64,000 nt of DNA from GCA-2746605 sp963710615. GTDB taxonomy: Bacteria; Bacteroidota; Ignavibacteria; Ignavibacteriales; Melioribacteraceae. Position numbers and translations under genes: made by a program. Under the pieces are notes generated by a model. That model saw only the letters and a list, made by a program, of their open reading frames with translations, searched no databases and was not told the origin of the DNA. Position 1 is the stretch's first letter; the number at the start of each line of letters is the position of its first letter. Where the stretch lies: NCBI GenBank assembly GCA_963710615.1, contig CAVQBF010000008.1:434001-498000 (forward strand), read 5' to 3'. Below are positions 36,538 to 46,270 of this stretch, piece after piece.

Positions 36538-36978
36538 ATGATTTTTCAAAACATAAATTCAGACTCTCTTAAAGTTGCTAAAGATTCATTGGCAGCCGCA
36601 GTGCAACAAGATGAAGTAATGAATAAAGTTAGTTTCAATATCTCTAACCTTAGTAGCGCAGATGTTATTCTAACAGTGCTCGGTTATTCAATTGTTTTCT
36701 TAGCATTATTACTGTTGTTTGTTACACTCATTAATGTAAGTAAACTGCTAAAACTTAATCTAAGAAAAAGACTAATGAAAGCAGGAAAACATTCAGCTGA
36801 GCATGAAGAATTAAGCATATCCGGAGAAACAATTGCCGCAATATCTACAGGTATTCTTTTACATTTTCAAGAAGCACATGACTTTGAAAATACTGTTATT
36901 ACAATTAAGAAAGTTCAGAGTGTCTATTCACCATGGAATTCAAAACTTTATGGTTTAAGACAAACCCCAAAGTATTAA
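36538..36978 (+). CDS. Decarboxylase delta/gamma subunit (OadG-like membrane protein)
   Basis: The 146-residue product has one membrane helix (about residues 42-65, ADVILTVLGYSIVFLALLLLF region) followed by a charged linker and a C-terminal part with SISGETIAAISTGILLHFQ and SPWNSKLYGLRQ. OadG-type subunits hold the carboxyltransferase and beta subunits together in sodium-pumping decarboxylases. Position between the alpha subunit and the biotin carrier, with gaps of about 12 bases on both sides, supports this. Sequence conservation in this family is low. Confidence 0.8.
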   Translation: MIFQNINSDSLKVAKDSLAAAVQQDEVMNKVSFNISNLSSADVILTVLGYSIVFLALLLLFVTLINVSKLLKLNLRKRLMKAGKHSAEHEELSISGETIAAISTGILLHFQEAHDFENTVITIKKVQSVYSPWNSKLYGLRQTPKY

Positions 36979-36990
36979 GGAATAATTAAA

Positions 36991-37428
36991 ATGAAAAAAT
37001 TTAGTTTTACAATTAGAGGCAATAAATACGATGTTGAACTTCATAATATAGAAGAAAATATTGCCGAAGTTGAAGTGAATGGAAGTAGATATGAAGTCGA
37101 AATACATAAAGAGATTAAGACTTCAAAGACTCCGAAATTAGTTAGGGCAAGAGCAGAACATTCTCAAGAATCTGCTACACCTCAATCAACTAGAAAAGCA
37201 ACAGCACCATCAGTAGGTGGAATTAGAGCTCCATTACCGGGAACAATTTTAGAAGTGAAAGTAAAAGTCGGTGATGAAATAAGAGTTGGTGACACACTTC
37301 TTATAATGGAAGCTATGAAAATGGAGAATAATATAAAAGCTGATAAAGCCGGCAAGATATCCCTTCTAAATGTTAATGTGGGAGATTCTGTTTTAGAAGG
37401 TGATCTTTTAGTTGAAATCGGGAGTTAA
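36991..37428 (+). CDS. Biotin carrier subunit of methylmalonyl-CoA decarboxylase
   Basis: The 145-residue product ends in a biotinyl domain with the attachment Lys110 in EAMKMENN. A Pro/Ala/Thr-rich hinge (TPQSTRKATAPSVGG) links it to an N-terminal part of about 50 residues with beta character. The domain swings the carboxyl group between the alpha subunit and the membrane beta subunit. It overlaps neither neighbour; the beta subunit gene follows after four bases. Confidence 0.92.
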   Translation: MKKFSFTIRGNKYDVELHNIEENIAEVEVNGSRYEVEIHKEIKTSKTPKLVRARAEHSQESATPQSTRKATAPSVGGIRAPLPGTILEVKVKVGDEIRVGDTLLIMEAMKMENNIKADKAGKISLLNVNVGDSVLEGDLLVEIGS

Positions 37429-37432
37429 TTAA

Positions 37433-38590
37433 ATGGAATTTATTGATCAATTTTTAAAAGATTTTACTCTGTTTTTTCAATATACTGGATTTGCAAACGT
37501 AACTATTGGACACCTGGTAATGCTGCTTGTTGGTTTATTTTTCATTTATCTTGGAATCGCAAAAGAATATGAACCATTATTATTAGTGCCAATCGGATTT
37601 GGAATTTTAGTCGGTAATATCCCTTTTTTTGAAGGAGTTGGTCTCCAATTAGGGATTTATGAAGATGGAAGTGTATTAAATATTCTTTATTATGGTGTAC
37701 TAAAAGGAATTTACCCTCCTCTAATCTTTTTAGGAATTGGAGCTATGACTGATTTCTCAGCATTAATCTCTAATCCCAAATTGGTTTTACTTGGAGCTGC
37801 TGCTCAAGTTGGTATTTTCTTAACTTACATTGCTGCTATTACACTTGGTTTTTCTGCTCAGCAAGCTGCGGCAATTGGTATTATTGGTGGGGCAGATGGT
37901 CCAACAGCAATATTCTTATCATCAAAATTAGCTCCGCAGTTATTAGGAGCAATTGCAATTGCAGCATATTCATATATGGCATTAGTTCCAGTTATTCAAC
38001 CCCCAATTATTAAGTTGTTAACAAGCGAGAAGGAAAGAAAAATAAAAATGAAACCGCCAAGATCGGTTTCTAGGACAGAAAAAATAATTTTTCCAATAGT
38101 AGGTTTATTACTGACTACATTTATTTCTCCAGGCGGATTGCCACTTTTAGGAATGTTGTTTTTTGGTAACCTGCTTAAAGAATCCGGCGTTACCAAGAGA
38201 TTAGCAGATACCGCAAGTAAACCATTGATTGATATTGTCACTATTTTACTTGGATTAACAGTTGGGGCATCCACACAAGCAACTACATTTTTAACACCTG
38301 CTTCTATTCTAATATTTGTACTTGGCGCAATCTCATTTATGATTGCAACTGCCGGTGGTGTTTTATTTGCTAAAGTGATGAATTTATTCCTAAAAGAAGG
38401 AAATAAATTAAATCCAATGATTGGTGCAGCGGGTGTTTCTGCCGTACCCGATAGTGCAAGAGTTGTACAACATTTAGGTATTAAAGAAGATCCTTCAAAT
38501 TACTTGTTAATGCATGCTATGGCACCAAACGTTGCAGGAGTAATTGGTTCTGCTGTTGCAGCCGGTATTTTGCTTAGCTTACTTCTGTAA
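37433..38590 (+). CDS. Sodium-translocating decarboxylase beta subunit
   Basis: This integral membrane subunit decarboxylates carboxybiotin and exports Na+. The 385-residue product has about nine to eleven membrane segments and the family marks LGIGAMTDFSALI, IGIIGGADGPTAIFLSSKLAP with the functional Asp, PPIIKLLTSEKERKI, and NPMIGAAGVSAVPDSARV. It is the last gene of the operon and ends before a strong terminator. The sodium dependence is inferred from the family. Confidence 0.94.
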   Translation: MEFIDQFLKDFTLFFQYTGFANVTIGHLVMLLVGLFFIYLGIAKEYEPLLLVPIGFGILVGNIPFFEGVGLQLGIYEDGSVLNILYYGVLKGIYPPLIFLGIGAMTDFSALISNPKLVLLGAAAQVGIFLTYIAAITLGFSAQQAAAIGIIGGADGPTAIFLSSKLAPQLLGAIAIAAYSYMALVPVIQPPIIKLLTSEKERKIKMKPPRSVSRTEKIIFPIVGLLLTTFISPGGLPLLGMLFFGNLLKESGVTKRLADTASKPLIDIVTILLGLTVGASTQATTFLTPASILIFVLGAISFMIATAGGVLFAKVMNLFLKEGNKLNPMIGAAGVSAVPDSARVVQHLGIKEDPSNYLLMHAMAPNVAGVIGSAVAAGILLSLLL

Positions 38591-38615
38591 TAAAAGATAA
38601 TTGTTTAAATTACTG

Positions 38616-38652
38616 TCCCCAATATCTATAATTTATTTTGGGGATTTTTTTT
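38616..38652 (+). terminator. Intrinsic terminator of the methylmalonyl-CoA decarboxylase operon
   Basis: TCCCCAA (38616-38622) pairs with TTGGGGA (38638-38644) and is followed by eight T. It lies 25 bases after the beta subunit stop. Confidence 0.85.
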
Positions 38653-38715
38653 GTCCTTTATTTACAGTTAAATACATTTAAAATTGTCTTTAGAATTATT
38701 AGTCATTGGAATTTT

Positions 38716-39585
38716 ATGAACCGTTTATTTTTATTCATTTTTCTGATTATTGTCTCTAAAAATTTTGCTCAAACCAAAGATCATTTATGCGCTTCATCAA
38801 AGATTATGCATTTTGCTAAATTGCAAAAAGCTGCAGAAATAAATTATCCTGGTGATAGTCGAATTGATGTAACCTTTTATATGCTTGATCTTACTTTATC
38901 TTTTAATAAGAGGACTATCTCCGGAGTTGTAACAATAAAAGCTAAAAGTTTGGAAGAAAACTTAACAACTGCATTTTTTGATCTTGAGGATTATTTTAAT
39001 ATCAGTTCTATTAAATCAAATGGAAATTCTCTTGCTTTTACATTCCTAAATGATAAAATCAACATAACTTTGGATAAAGCATATAATATTGGAGAGGAAT
39101 TTTCAGTAGATATTGCTTACACCGGAACTCCGGGAAACTCCGGATTGGGCAGTTTTGAGTTCAGTATTGAAGAAGGCAATCCGGCAATTTGGACTTTAAG
39201 TGAACCTTACGGATCAAGTGATTGGTGGCCATCAAAAAATACTCCTGCTGATAAAGCCGATTCTTCAGAGGTTTGGATTACCAGCGATGAATTTTTTGTA
39301 TCAGTTTCAAATGGAATTTTAATTGATGAAATAAATAATGGAAATGGAACTAAAACCTACAAGTGGAAAAATGATTATCCAATTGCACACTATTTAATTT
39401 CATTGGCAATGTCCAATTACCAAATTTATACAAATTATTTTGAGTATGAACCGGGGAAAAGTATGCCTGTTGTTAATTATAATTATCCCAGCAAATGGAA
39501 TGACACTAGAAAAAATCAGCTTGATCAGTCAATAGATATGCTTTCTTATTTTTCCGAAATTTATGGACTTTATCCCTTTCATTGA
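38716..39585 (+). CDS. M1-family aminopeptidase, N-terminal part (first of four frame segments)
   Basis: The ATG at 38716 opens a signal peptide (MNRLFLFIFLIIVSKNFAQ); the reading frame is open further upstream but that part has no signal character. The segment covers the N-terminal beta domain of M1 metallopeptidases: VTFYMLDLTLSFNKRTISGVV, VDIAYTGTPG, WTLSEPYGSSDWWPSKN and YPIAHYLISLAMSNY. It reaches YGLYPF and then stops (CAT TGA at 39580-39585), while the expected IDQKYGHAEF continues one base on. The enzyme would remove N-terminal residues from peptides outside the cell. Confidence 0.85.
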   Translation: MNRLFLFIFLIIVSKNFAQTKDHLCASSKIMHFAKLQKAAEINYPGDSRIDVTFYMLDLTLSFNKRTISGVVTIKAKSLEENLTTAFFDLEDYFNISSIKSNGNSLAFTFLNDKINITLDKAYNIGEEFSVDIAYTGTPGNSGLGSFEFSIEEGNPAIWTLSEPYGSSDWWPSKNTPADKADSSEVWITSDEFFVSVSNGILIDEINNGNGTKTYKWKNDYPIAHYLISLAMSNYQIYTNYFEYEPGKSMPVVNYNYPSKWNDTRKNQLDQSIDMLSYFSEIYGLYPFH

Positions 39586-40024
39586 CCAAAAATACGGCCA
39601 TGCCGAATTTGGTTGGGGAGGAGCAATGGAGCATCAAACCGTTTCATCAATGGGAGCTTATTATGAATCAATTGTTGCTCACGAACTTGCTCATCAATGG
39701 TTTGGAGATAAAATTACTTGCAAAGATTGGCATCACATCTGGTTAAATGAGGGTTTCGCTACATATTCTGAAGCACTTTATCGTGAATCAAGATACGGCA
39801 GAGAAAATTATGATGAGTATATTAACGATGAAATGGATAATGCAAAAACAGCCAAAGGATCTTTATGGGTGCAAAACATTAACTCTATAGGTGAAATTTT
39901 TAGCGGCAACAGAAGCTATTCAAAAGGTTCATCAGTACTGCACATGTTGAGGGGTGTTGTTGGAGATGAAAACTTTTTTAACATTCTCAAAGCTTATTCA
40001 AGCGATCCTGAAGCTAGCATATGA
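39563..40024 (+). CDS. M1-family aminopeptidase, catalytic part (second frame segment)
   Basis: From about 39581 this frame continues with IDQKYGHAEFGWGGAMEHQT, which holds the exopeptidase motif in GGAMEHQ form (GAMEN in classical members), and then the zinc site HELAHQWFGD with the third ligand Glu in LNEGFATY. The segment ends with AYSSDPEAS and a stop at 40024; the next frame carries the continuation. The apparent start at 39563 lies inside the overlap and is not a real start. Confidence 0.85.
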   Translation: MDFIPFIDQKYGHAEFGWGGAMEHQTVSSMGAYYESIVAHELAHQWFGDKITCKDWHHIWLNEGFATYSEALYRESRYGRENYDEYINDEMDNAKTAKGSLWVQNINSIGEIFSGNRSYSKGSSVLHMLRGVVGDENFFNILKAYSSDPEASI

Positions 40025-40157
40025 TGTTGCTGAAACTTCGGATTTTCAAAGGGTCTGTGAATCTATTTCCGGAATGAAATTAGATAAATTTTTTGACGCT
40101 TGGATTTATGGTGAAAATTATCCAAAATACACTTATACATGGGGATTTAGTGAATAA
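40011..40157 (+). CDS. M1-family aminopeptidase, short third frame segment
   Basis: This frame supplies LAYDVAETSDFQRVCESISG and LDKFFDAWIYGENYPKYTY, the usual end of the catalytic region of M1 enzymes (DFQ..CE and W.YG.GYP-like pattern). It runs for only about 45 residues before a TAA at 40155-40157. It has no start of its own; it is joined to the frame before by a +1 shift near 40010 and to the frame after by another near 40149. Confidence 0.75.
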   Translation, partial: KLAYDVAETSDFQRVCESISGMKLDKFFDAWIYGENYPKYTYTWGFSE

Positions 40158-40704
40158 TGAGGATGGTACATATTCAGTAAATTTAAATCTATCACAAATA
40201 AAGAACAGTAATCCAAAGTTTTTTATAATGCCTATTGATATAAAAATTTACTATCAAAATGGGGACTCAACTTTCACAGTTTTCAATAATTTGAATATTC
40301 AGGAATTTTCTTTCCTGCTAAATAGTCGACCTCATAATTTAGAATTTGACCCAAATAATAAAATTTTAAAAGAAATTATTAGTTTTTCAACCTCTGTAAA
40401 AAATGAGTATTTTATAAATGAATTCAAGCTAGGTCAAAATTATCCAAATCCTTTCAATCCGGTAACAAAAATAAACTATTCTGTTCCTCAAGGAATAAAT
40501 TACGAATTATCATCTCAAAATGTAATTCTAAAAGTTTATGATGTTTTGGGTCGTGAAATTACAACACTTGTGAATGAAGCAAAACAACCCGGTAATTATG
40601 AAGTAATATTTAATGCAACTAATTTATCAACTGGAATTTATTATTATAAAATATTAAGTTCGGGAAATTTTGCAGAAACAAAAAAAATGGTAGTTTTGAA
40701 GTAA
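40150..40704 (+). CDS. M1-family aminopeptidase, C-terminal part with T9SS sorting domain (fourth frame segment)
   Basis: From VNNEDGTYSVNLNLSQ the frame gives a beta-rich linker and then a type IX secretion C-terminal signal: LGQNYPNPFNPVTKINYSVP, VYDVLGREITTLVNEAKQPG, YEVIFNATNLSTGIYYYKI and a final KKMVVLK. Such domains send proteins across the outer membrane and are cut off or anchored there. This ending is typical of Ignavibacteria-type genomes and is the best taxonomic clue in the window. Confidence 0.85.
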   Translation: MNNEDGTYSVNLNLSQIKNSNPKFFIMPIDIKIYYQNGDSTFTVFNNLNIQEFSFLLNSRPHNLEFDPNNKILKEIISFSTSVKNEYFINEFKLGQNYPNPFNPVTKINYSVPQGINYELSSQNVILKVYDVLGREITTLVNEAKQPGNYEVIFNATNLSTGIYYYKILSSGNFAETKKMVVLK

Positions 40705-40783
40705 TTTTTTAAAAGTTTTATTACAGACACATATTTTAATGTTGATATTTTTTTAATTTAACAACAAACAAATCGATAATAAA

Positions 40784-42904
40784 ATGAAAATACGATTACA
40801 ATATGTTGCTCTTTTAATACTTATTCTATTTGTTAACAAAATAAATTTAGAGGGTTCGCTTTTGTTTATAACCGAAAATAAGAATGTTGAAACCGGAACG
40901 GTAATTTATAATAAATATTCAGAAAAAGATCTCAATTCATTTTACTCAAATAAACAACTAGGTTCAGTAGTTGAGAATGATACTACTTACTTCCGGCTTT
41001 TTGCTCCAAATCCTATTAAAGTTGAATTGGTAATATTTGATAAAGTTGATGACAATGAGGGTGAAATTTATTTAATGGAAAGAGACTCTCAAGCTGTTTG
41101 GGAGTTTTCAATTCCAAATGATTTATCAGGTAAATATTATGCATACCTCGTTTATCACAAAGAGCATATTGAAAAAGATATTAAACCTAGTTTTGCAGTT
41201 GATCCGTATGCTAAAGCTGTTGCAACTTACACTGATTATTTTAATCCAAGAAAATCAATTGTTTATAACAAAGCTTACAATTGGGAAAATGATGAATGGA
41301 TAAAAAGAGATTGGCGTGATCTCATTATTTACGAAATGCACATTCGTGATTTAACAGCACATCCATCTGCAAATTCAAGTTCCCCTGGAACATACCAAGG
41401 ACTTGTTGAAAAAAATAAAACAGGAGGATTAAATTATATAAAATCTCTTGGTGTAAATACAGTTGAACTTTTACCGGCACAAGAGTACGGTTATGTTGAA
41501 ATTCCTTATAAAGATTCTTTGAACGGAAAATACAATACTTGGAATCCTTATGAGAGAAATCATTGGGGTTACATGACATCTAACTATTTTGCACCTGCCG
41601 CTTATTATGCGGAAAATGACGGTAAATTAGTAAGAAACACATGGATTGGTAAGAGCGGAGATCAAGTAAATCAATTTAAAGATATGGTTAAAGAATTTCA
41701 TAAAGAAGGTATTGCAGTAATTATGGATGTTGTTTACAATCATCTTTCCGAATATGAAATTGGCAACTTAAAAGAAATTGATAAAGAGTATTATTTCCGT
41801 TTAGATGAAGATGGAAATTATATTGCACAAAGTTACTGCGGTAATGATCTGAAAACCGAAAGACCAATGATGCGAAAATTGATAATCGATAGCATTCTTT
41901 ACTGGATGAAAGAATATCATATTGATGGATTTAGATTTGATCTGGGGAAACTTATTGATTGGCAAACAATTGAAGCAATTATTCGTGAAGCTAGAAAAAT
42001 TAACCCGCAAGCTGTATTTGTCTGCGAACCTTGGGGCGGAGGCTATGATCCTAAGGGCTTTTCACTAAGGGAATGGGGAAGCTGGAATGATCAAATCAGA
42101 AATGGGATTAAAGGTGAAAATCCCTATAATGGATTAGGATGGATATTTGGGAAATGGCAGGGAAATAACAGTAAGAATAGAGTACAAAGTTATGTACGCG
42201 GTACTTTAATTAATGAAGAGTACGGATTATTCCAAGAATCGAAACATTCAGTAAATTATTTAGAATCTCACGACGGATATACCCTGGGTGATTTTATTAG
42301 AATTGGACTTGGCAAAGTTAAAGGGGAAGAAACCATAAGTGACTTGGATGCAAATAGTGCTCTAGATTCAACTGAACTAAAATTACATAAACTTGCTGCA
42401 CTATTCTTATTTACCTCTCAAGGTATTACAATGATTAACTCAGGACAAGAGTATGCAAGATCAAAAGTAATTGCAAAAGAAGAAAATATTGAAGATAAAG
42501 AATCTGGAACACTGGATCATAATTCATATAACAAAGATAATGAAACGAATTATTTGAATTTTAAACACGCTGAAATTAATAAGGAATTACTGAATTACTA
42601 TAAAGGATTGATAAAACTTAGAAAAAGTCACGATGCTTTTAGAAAGGCAAATTATGATAGTTACAAATTCCTGCCAATTAAAGGCAAAGAATTTGCTTTA
42701 ATTTATGAATTAGAACACAAAAATAGAAATTATATTGTTGCCTTTAATGCTGATCCTAAATCAAATTTAACTCTTGATTTACCAGAAGGTTGGTGGGAAG
42801 TTCTTGCAGATCAGGATGAAGTTATGAGAGAAAACACTAAAGCTATAAAAGGCAATGCTGTTTTAAATCCTTCAACCGGACTTGTGTTAAAATTGAAAAA
42901 ATAA
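40784..42904 (+). CDS. Pullulanase-type glycoside hydrolase (GH13)
   Basis: The enzyme would split alpha-1,6 or related bonds in starch- or glycogen-type polymers. The 706-residue product has a probable signal peptide (residues 1-23 or so), an N-terminal carbohydrate-binding (CBM48-like) region with YFRLFAPNPIKVELVIFD, the pullulanase mark YEMHIRDLT, and the GH13 regions DVVYNH, the nucleophile Asp in GFRFDLGKLID, the acid Glu in FVCEPWGG, and LESHDGYTLGD. A beta-rich C-domain ends the protein. No T9SS signal is visible, so a periplasmic site is likely. It is followed seven bases later by the converging kinase gene. Confidence 0.9.
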   Translation: MKIRLQYVALLILILFVNKINLEGSLLFITENKNVETGTVIYNKYSEKDLNSFYSNKQLGSVVENDTTYFRLFAPNPIKVELVIFDKVDDNEGEIYLMERDSQAVWEFSIPNDLSGKYYAYLVYHKEHIEKDIKPSFAVDPYAKAVATYTDYFNPRKSIVYNKAYNWENDEWIKRDWRDLIIYEMHIRDLTAHPSANSSSPGTYQGLVEKNKTGGLNYIKSLGVNTVELLPAQEYGYVEIPYKDSLNGKYNTWNPYERNHWGYMTSNYFAPAAYYAENDGKLVRNTWIGKSGDQVNQFKDMVKEFHKEGIAVIMDVVYNHLSEYEIGNLKEIDKEYYFRLDEDGNYIAQSYCGNDLKTERPMMRKLIIDSILYWMKEYHIDGFRFDLGKLIDWQTIEAIIREARKINPQAVFVCEPWGGGYDPKGFSLREWGSWNDQIRNGIKGENPYNGLGWIFGKWQGNNSKNRVQSYVRGTLINEEYGLFQESKHSVNYLESHDGYTLGDFIRIGLGKVKGEETISDLDANSALDSTELKLHKLAALFLFTSQGITMINSGQEYARSKVIAKEENIEDKESGTLDHNSYNKDNETNYLNFKHAEINKELLNYYKGLIKLRKSHDAFRKANYDSYKFLPIKGKEFALIYELEHKNRNYIVAFNADPKSNLTLDLPEGWWEVLADQDEVMRENTKAIKGNAVLNPSTGLVLKLKK

Positions 42905-42910
42905 TTTAGT

Positions 42911-45900
42911 TTACTCGGACTTACCGACCAACTTATCAAGCCGGTCTTTAAATTCTTGCAAATTAAAAGGTTTGCTAAAAACAAAATCTACACCAAGATT
43001 TCTATACATTTTTTTAAGCTCTTCCGAATATTCTTTTGTCAAAATCATTAAAGATGGCTTGTAAGGTAAGTTTGAACTTCCCAGAATTTCAACAAATTCA
43101 CTACCTTTAATTTCTGGAAGATTATGTTCAAAAATTATCAACATTGGCATTTTTTCTTTTGCAAATTTTAAACCTTCTTCTGTATTACTTGCCTGAATAA
43201 TCTCTACCGATTTCGTAATACTCTTCAAGAGCCTTGTATACAAAATTCTTTCGGAATCAATTCCATCAATAATTAAAATTGAAGGTGTTGAAATTGGAAG
43301 TGTAAAGATAAATCTGCTTCCTTTATTAATTTCACTTTCTACTGATATATTTCCATTATGTTTAACAATAATTTCATTGACTAAACTTAAACCCAAACCG
43401 GTTCCTTTTTCTCCATCAGTACCAAGAGTAGTAAATTTTTTATCAATTACAAAGAGTTTATCCAAATCTTCCTTCTCAATTCCAATACCTGTATCTTCAA
43501 CCGTAAATTCAATTTTTTGCTGTCCCTGAATTTCTCGGGCATTAATATTAATGCTTCCGCCTTTTGGAGTAAACTTAATAGAATTAGCAACCAAGTTGTT
43601 AAACACCTGAAATATTAAATTTTCATCCGCATTGATATAAAATGATTTATCAATATCTGCCTTGAGCGAAATCCCTTTCTGCATTGCTAATCCGGAAAGT
43701 ATTTCTACAGTTTTATTGGTCACATAATTAGCATTAATAACTTTCGGCTCAATCTCAATTCTGCCGGTTTGGAGCTTGGTTAAATCCAACAAACTGTTTA
43801 ATAAATCCACTGTATGCAATGATGCATCTTTGATATGACCAACGTATTGAATAATTTCTTCCTTATTTAATTCAGAGTCAGTCAAGATCAATTCACTGAA
43901 TCCAACAATTGAGGTAAACGGAGATTTTAAGTCATGTGAAATTATTGATATGAACTTTTCCTTTGCGCTATTTAATTTTTCAAGTTCAGTAATTTTATTT
44001 TTAAGTTTTTCTTCCTCCAAACTGATTTCGGTAATATCTGTAATTGACCCATAGACTTTAATAGATTCATCGTTTTTTATTCTCTTCGATTTTATTTTAT
44101 TATTTATCCAAATTGTATCACCATCTTGATTAATTATTCTGACTTTTAATTCCTCTATATTTTCTTCTTTTAGGTTTGCTAGATTTTCAAAAAAAGAATT
44201 AAATTTTTCAGTATCGTTTGGATGTAATAATTCTGTCCATAAATTTTTATTGTAAATTACCTGTTTTTCTTTAAAACCAATATGTCTTAAAAATTTCTCA
44301 CAAATATAGGTAATGGTTAATAATCCATTCTTGTATTCGCCTGACCAGAAAAAAGGTCCGCAGCATTCAAGTTCAGATTCTATTTTCTCATTTATATCAG
44401 AATAGTTATTATTTTGGTTTTGTTCAATTGGTATGATTACCAAAACTGAGTATGAAGTTTCTTTTGTGCAGCATATTTTAATTAAATTCGCTTCGAATCT
44501 TGTTGAATCTTTTTTTATAAAACCAACTGTGTTATCTATTTTGTAATTTGGACCACTATTCAAAACTAAATCAATCATGTCCAAAGATTTGGGATCTACA
44601 ATTTCAGATATATTTTTTTCAAAATAGTCACTTTCAAATTCTGCCCCAAATAACTCACAAAATTTTGGATTTACCTTTAATATACTATTTTCACTTACTA
44701 TCAAGATTGCTTCTGAAAACTTATAAAGTAGTGAATGAGCAGTTTCTAAAAATATTCGATCTTGTCTATTAAATTCCCGAAGATAAATTGTGAAATATTT
44801 AAGCTCAGTATTTGTTGTAGAAATATTAACATTTGGAGTTACTTCAAATATTTCACCTGTTTTTGTTTTAAGAGGAAGTATTTCAAAATCGCTGTTATTG
44901 ATTAGTAATTCAAATTCGGTGATTTTATTTTCTTCAATAAATTCAGTGGGAATCATTTCTAGAATATGTAAGCCTCTAATTTCATCAAGTTCATAGCTAA
45001 ACTTTCTGCAAAAAATTTCATTGGCAAAAAGTATTGTTCCTGCAGGGTTGGCTTGGAGAATCATTTCATCTGATTTAATAACTGCATCTTTAAAGAAAAG
45101 TTTTTCTTCCTCTTTAGCTAAAATTACCTTTTGTTGTTTTTCATCAACCAAATTGCAAAAAACGAAAAAATCTGTGGTCTGATATTGCTGTTTAGCAACT
45201 ATTTTAATCTTAATTATATCTTGCCTTTCATCAGCATATTTAGGGAAATAACCAATCCAAGTTCCTTCTGTTAATAATTTTTTTCTAATTACCTCAAAAT
45301 ATTGCTGACTTATTTCAGGGAAAAGCTCTTCTATAAATTTTGAATGAATACTTTTTTCTGAAATAGAAAACAATTTCGCTGCACTATCAGTCCAGTAGGT
45401 TATATTACCATGTAAATTAATTTTAAATAATCCATCCGAATCAGCATTCGCAAAAGATTCAAACTCGCTTAATTTTCTTGAATTGCTCAAATAACTAATT
45501 GTGTCTTCATCTTTACTATTTGCCTCTCTCAACAAGACTAAAACAAAACTTATTTCATCATTTTGAATTTTAATTGGTAAAAAGACAGAATTGAAATTAA
45601 TTTTTTCGTTTTCAGCAAAATAATACATTTGAACAAATTCTTGATTATTTGAATTTAAAACCCCTCTTAGAATTGATTTAATTGAAGAATTCGCTTCTGT
45701 ATGAAAAACTTCGGAAATATTCTGCCTCTCTGAATTACTAAATAATAAACATCTTGATTCCTTAACTTCAGAAGCAAATTGTATTGTTCCATTTGTATCT
45801 ATAACTAGAAAACACTTACATATTTTTGCTAAAATATTGATTAACAGATTTGATGATGAAAAGTCAGTTGAATTACTATTTAAGTGATTGCTGTAGTCAT

Positions 45901-46270
45901 CTAAAATTATAATTCCACCTTTAAAAACATCCTCCAGAAAAATTGGAGAACCTTTGGCTACAAGATTTATCTCTTTTCCGGTTTTACCAATAAATGTAAT
46001 TTCTCTTTCAAATTGTTTATTGTTTTTGAGTTCTAGAATAGATTTTAATGGAAGTTTTTCTGAAAGTATATTTTTAGAGAATAAATTTACGCCTTCTAAG
46101 TTAGCATTGCCCCATTCAGAGTTTATTAAATCTTTAAAACGATTGTTTAAAGTTTTCACTTTCCATTTTTCGTCAAAAACTATAACATTCGCTGGTAAAA
46201 TTTCAATAAAATTACTTAGAGATAAGTTTAATTGACTAAAAAAGGATTCTATTTCTGAATTATTTTCCAT
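42911..46270 (-). CDS. Six-PAS hybrid histidine kinase with a degenerate receiver
   Basis: The 1119-residue product has no membrane segment. Six PAS-type domains can be made out at roughly residues 15-130, 145-260, 270-380, 395-510, 515-625 and 640-760. A kinase core follows, with the phosphorylated His in SIISHDLKSPFTSIVGF near residue 780, then NSIKFTPKGG, VEDTGIGIEKEDLDKLF and GTGLGLSLVNEI. The C-terminal receiver (about 998-1115) lacks the usual acidic pair (IIDGIDSER) and has Glu where the phosphorylated Asp belongs (FEHNLPEIKG), although the Lys in FSKPFNL is kept. It is divergent from pckA across a 391-base region. Confidence 0.92.
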   Translation of the reverse strand: MENNSEIESFFSQLNLSLSNFIEILPANVIVFDEKWKVKTLNNRFKDLINSEWGNANLEGVNLFSKNILSEKLPLKSILELKNNKQFEREITFIGKTGKEINLVAKGSPIFLEDVFKGGIIILDDYSNHLNSNSTDFSSSNLLINILAKICKCFLVIDTNGTIQFASEVKESRCLLFSNSERQNISEVFHTEANSSIKSILRGVLNSNNQEFVQMYYFAENEKINFNSVFLPIKIQNDEISFVLVLLREANSKDEDTISYLSNSRKLSEFESFANADSDGLFKINLHGNITYWTDSAAKLFSISEKSIHSKFIEELFPEISQQYFEVIRKKLLTEGTWIGYFPKYADERQDIIKIKIVAKQQYQTTDFFVFCNLVDEKQQKVILAKEEEKLFFKDAVIKSDEMILQANPAGTILFANEIFCRKFSYELDEIRGLHILEMIPTEFIEENKITEFELLINNSDFEILPLKTKTGEIFEVTPNVNISTTNTELKYFTIYLREFNRQDRIFLETAHSLLYKFSEAILIVSENSILKVNPKFCELFGAEFESDYFEKNISEIVDPKSLDMIDLVLNSGPNYKIDNTVGFIKKDSTRFEANLIKICCTKETSYSVLVIIPIEQNQNNNYSDINEKIESELECCGPFFWSGEYKNGLLTITYICEKFLRHIGFKEKQVIYNKNLWTELLHPNDTEKFNSFFENLANLKEENIEELKVRIINQDGDTIWINNKIKSKRIKNDESIKVYGSITDITEISLEEEKLKNKITELEKLNSAKEKFISIISHDLKSPFTSIVGFSELILTDSELNKEEIIQYVGHIKDASLHTVDLLNSLLDLTKLQTGRIEIEPKVINANYVTNKTVEILSGLAMQKGISLKADIDKSFYINADENLIFQVFNNLVANSIKFTPKGGSININAREIQGQQKIEFTVEDTGIGIEKEDLDKLFVIDKKFTTLGTDGEKGTGLGLSLVNEIIVKHNGNISVESEINKGSRFIFTLPISTPSILIIDGIDSERILYTRLLKSITKSVEIIQASNTEEGLKFAKEKMPMLIIFEHNLPEIKGSEFVEILGSSNLPYKPSLMILTKEYSEELKKMYRNLGVDFVFSKPFNLQEFKDRLDKLVGKSE

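Noticed and set aside
39580..40157. Programmed +1 frameshifting as in prfB
   Set aside because: There is no CTTTGAC slip site with an upstream Shine-Dalgarno at the junctions, and the zero frame often runs on past the break, so a classic prfB mechanism does not fit.
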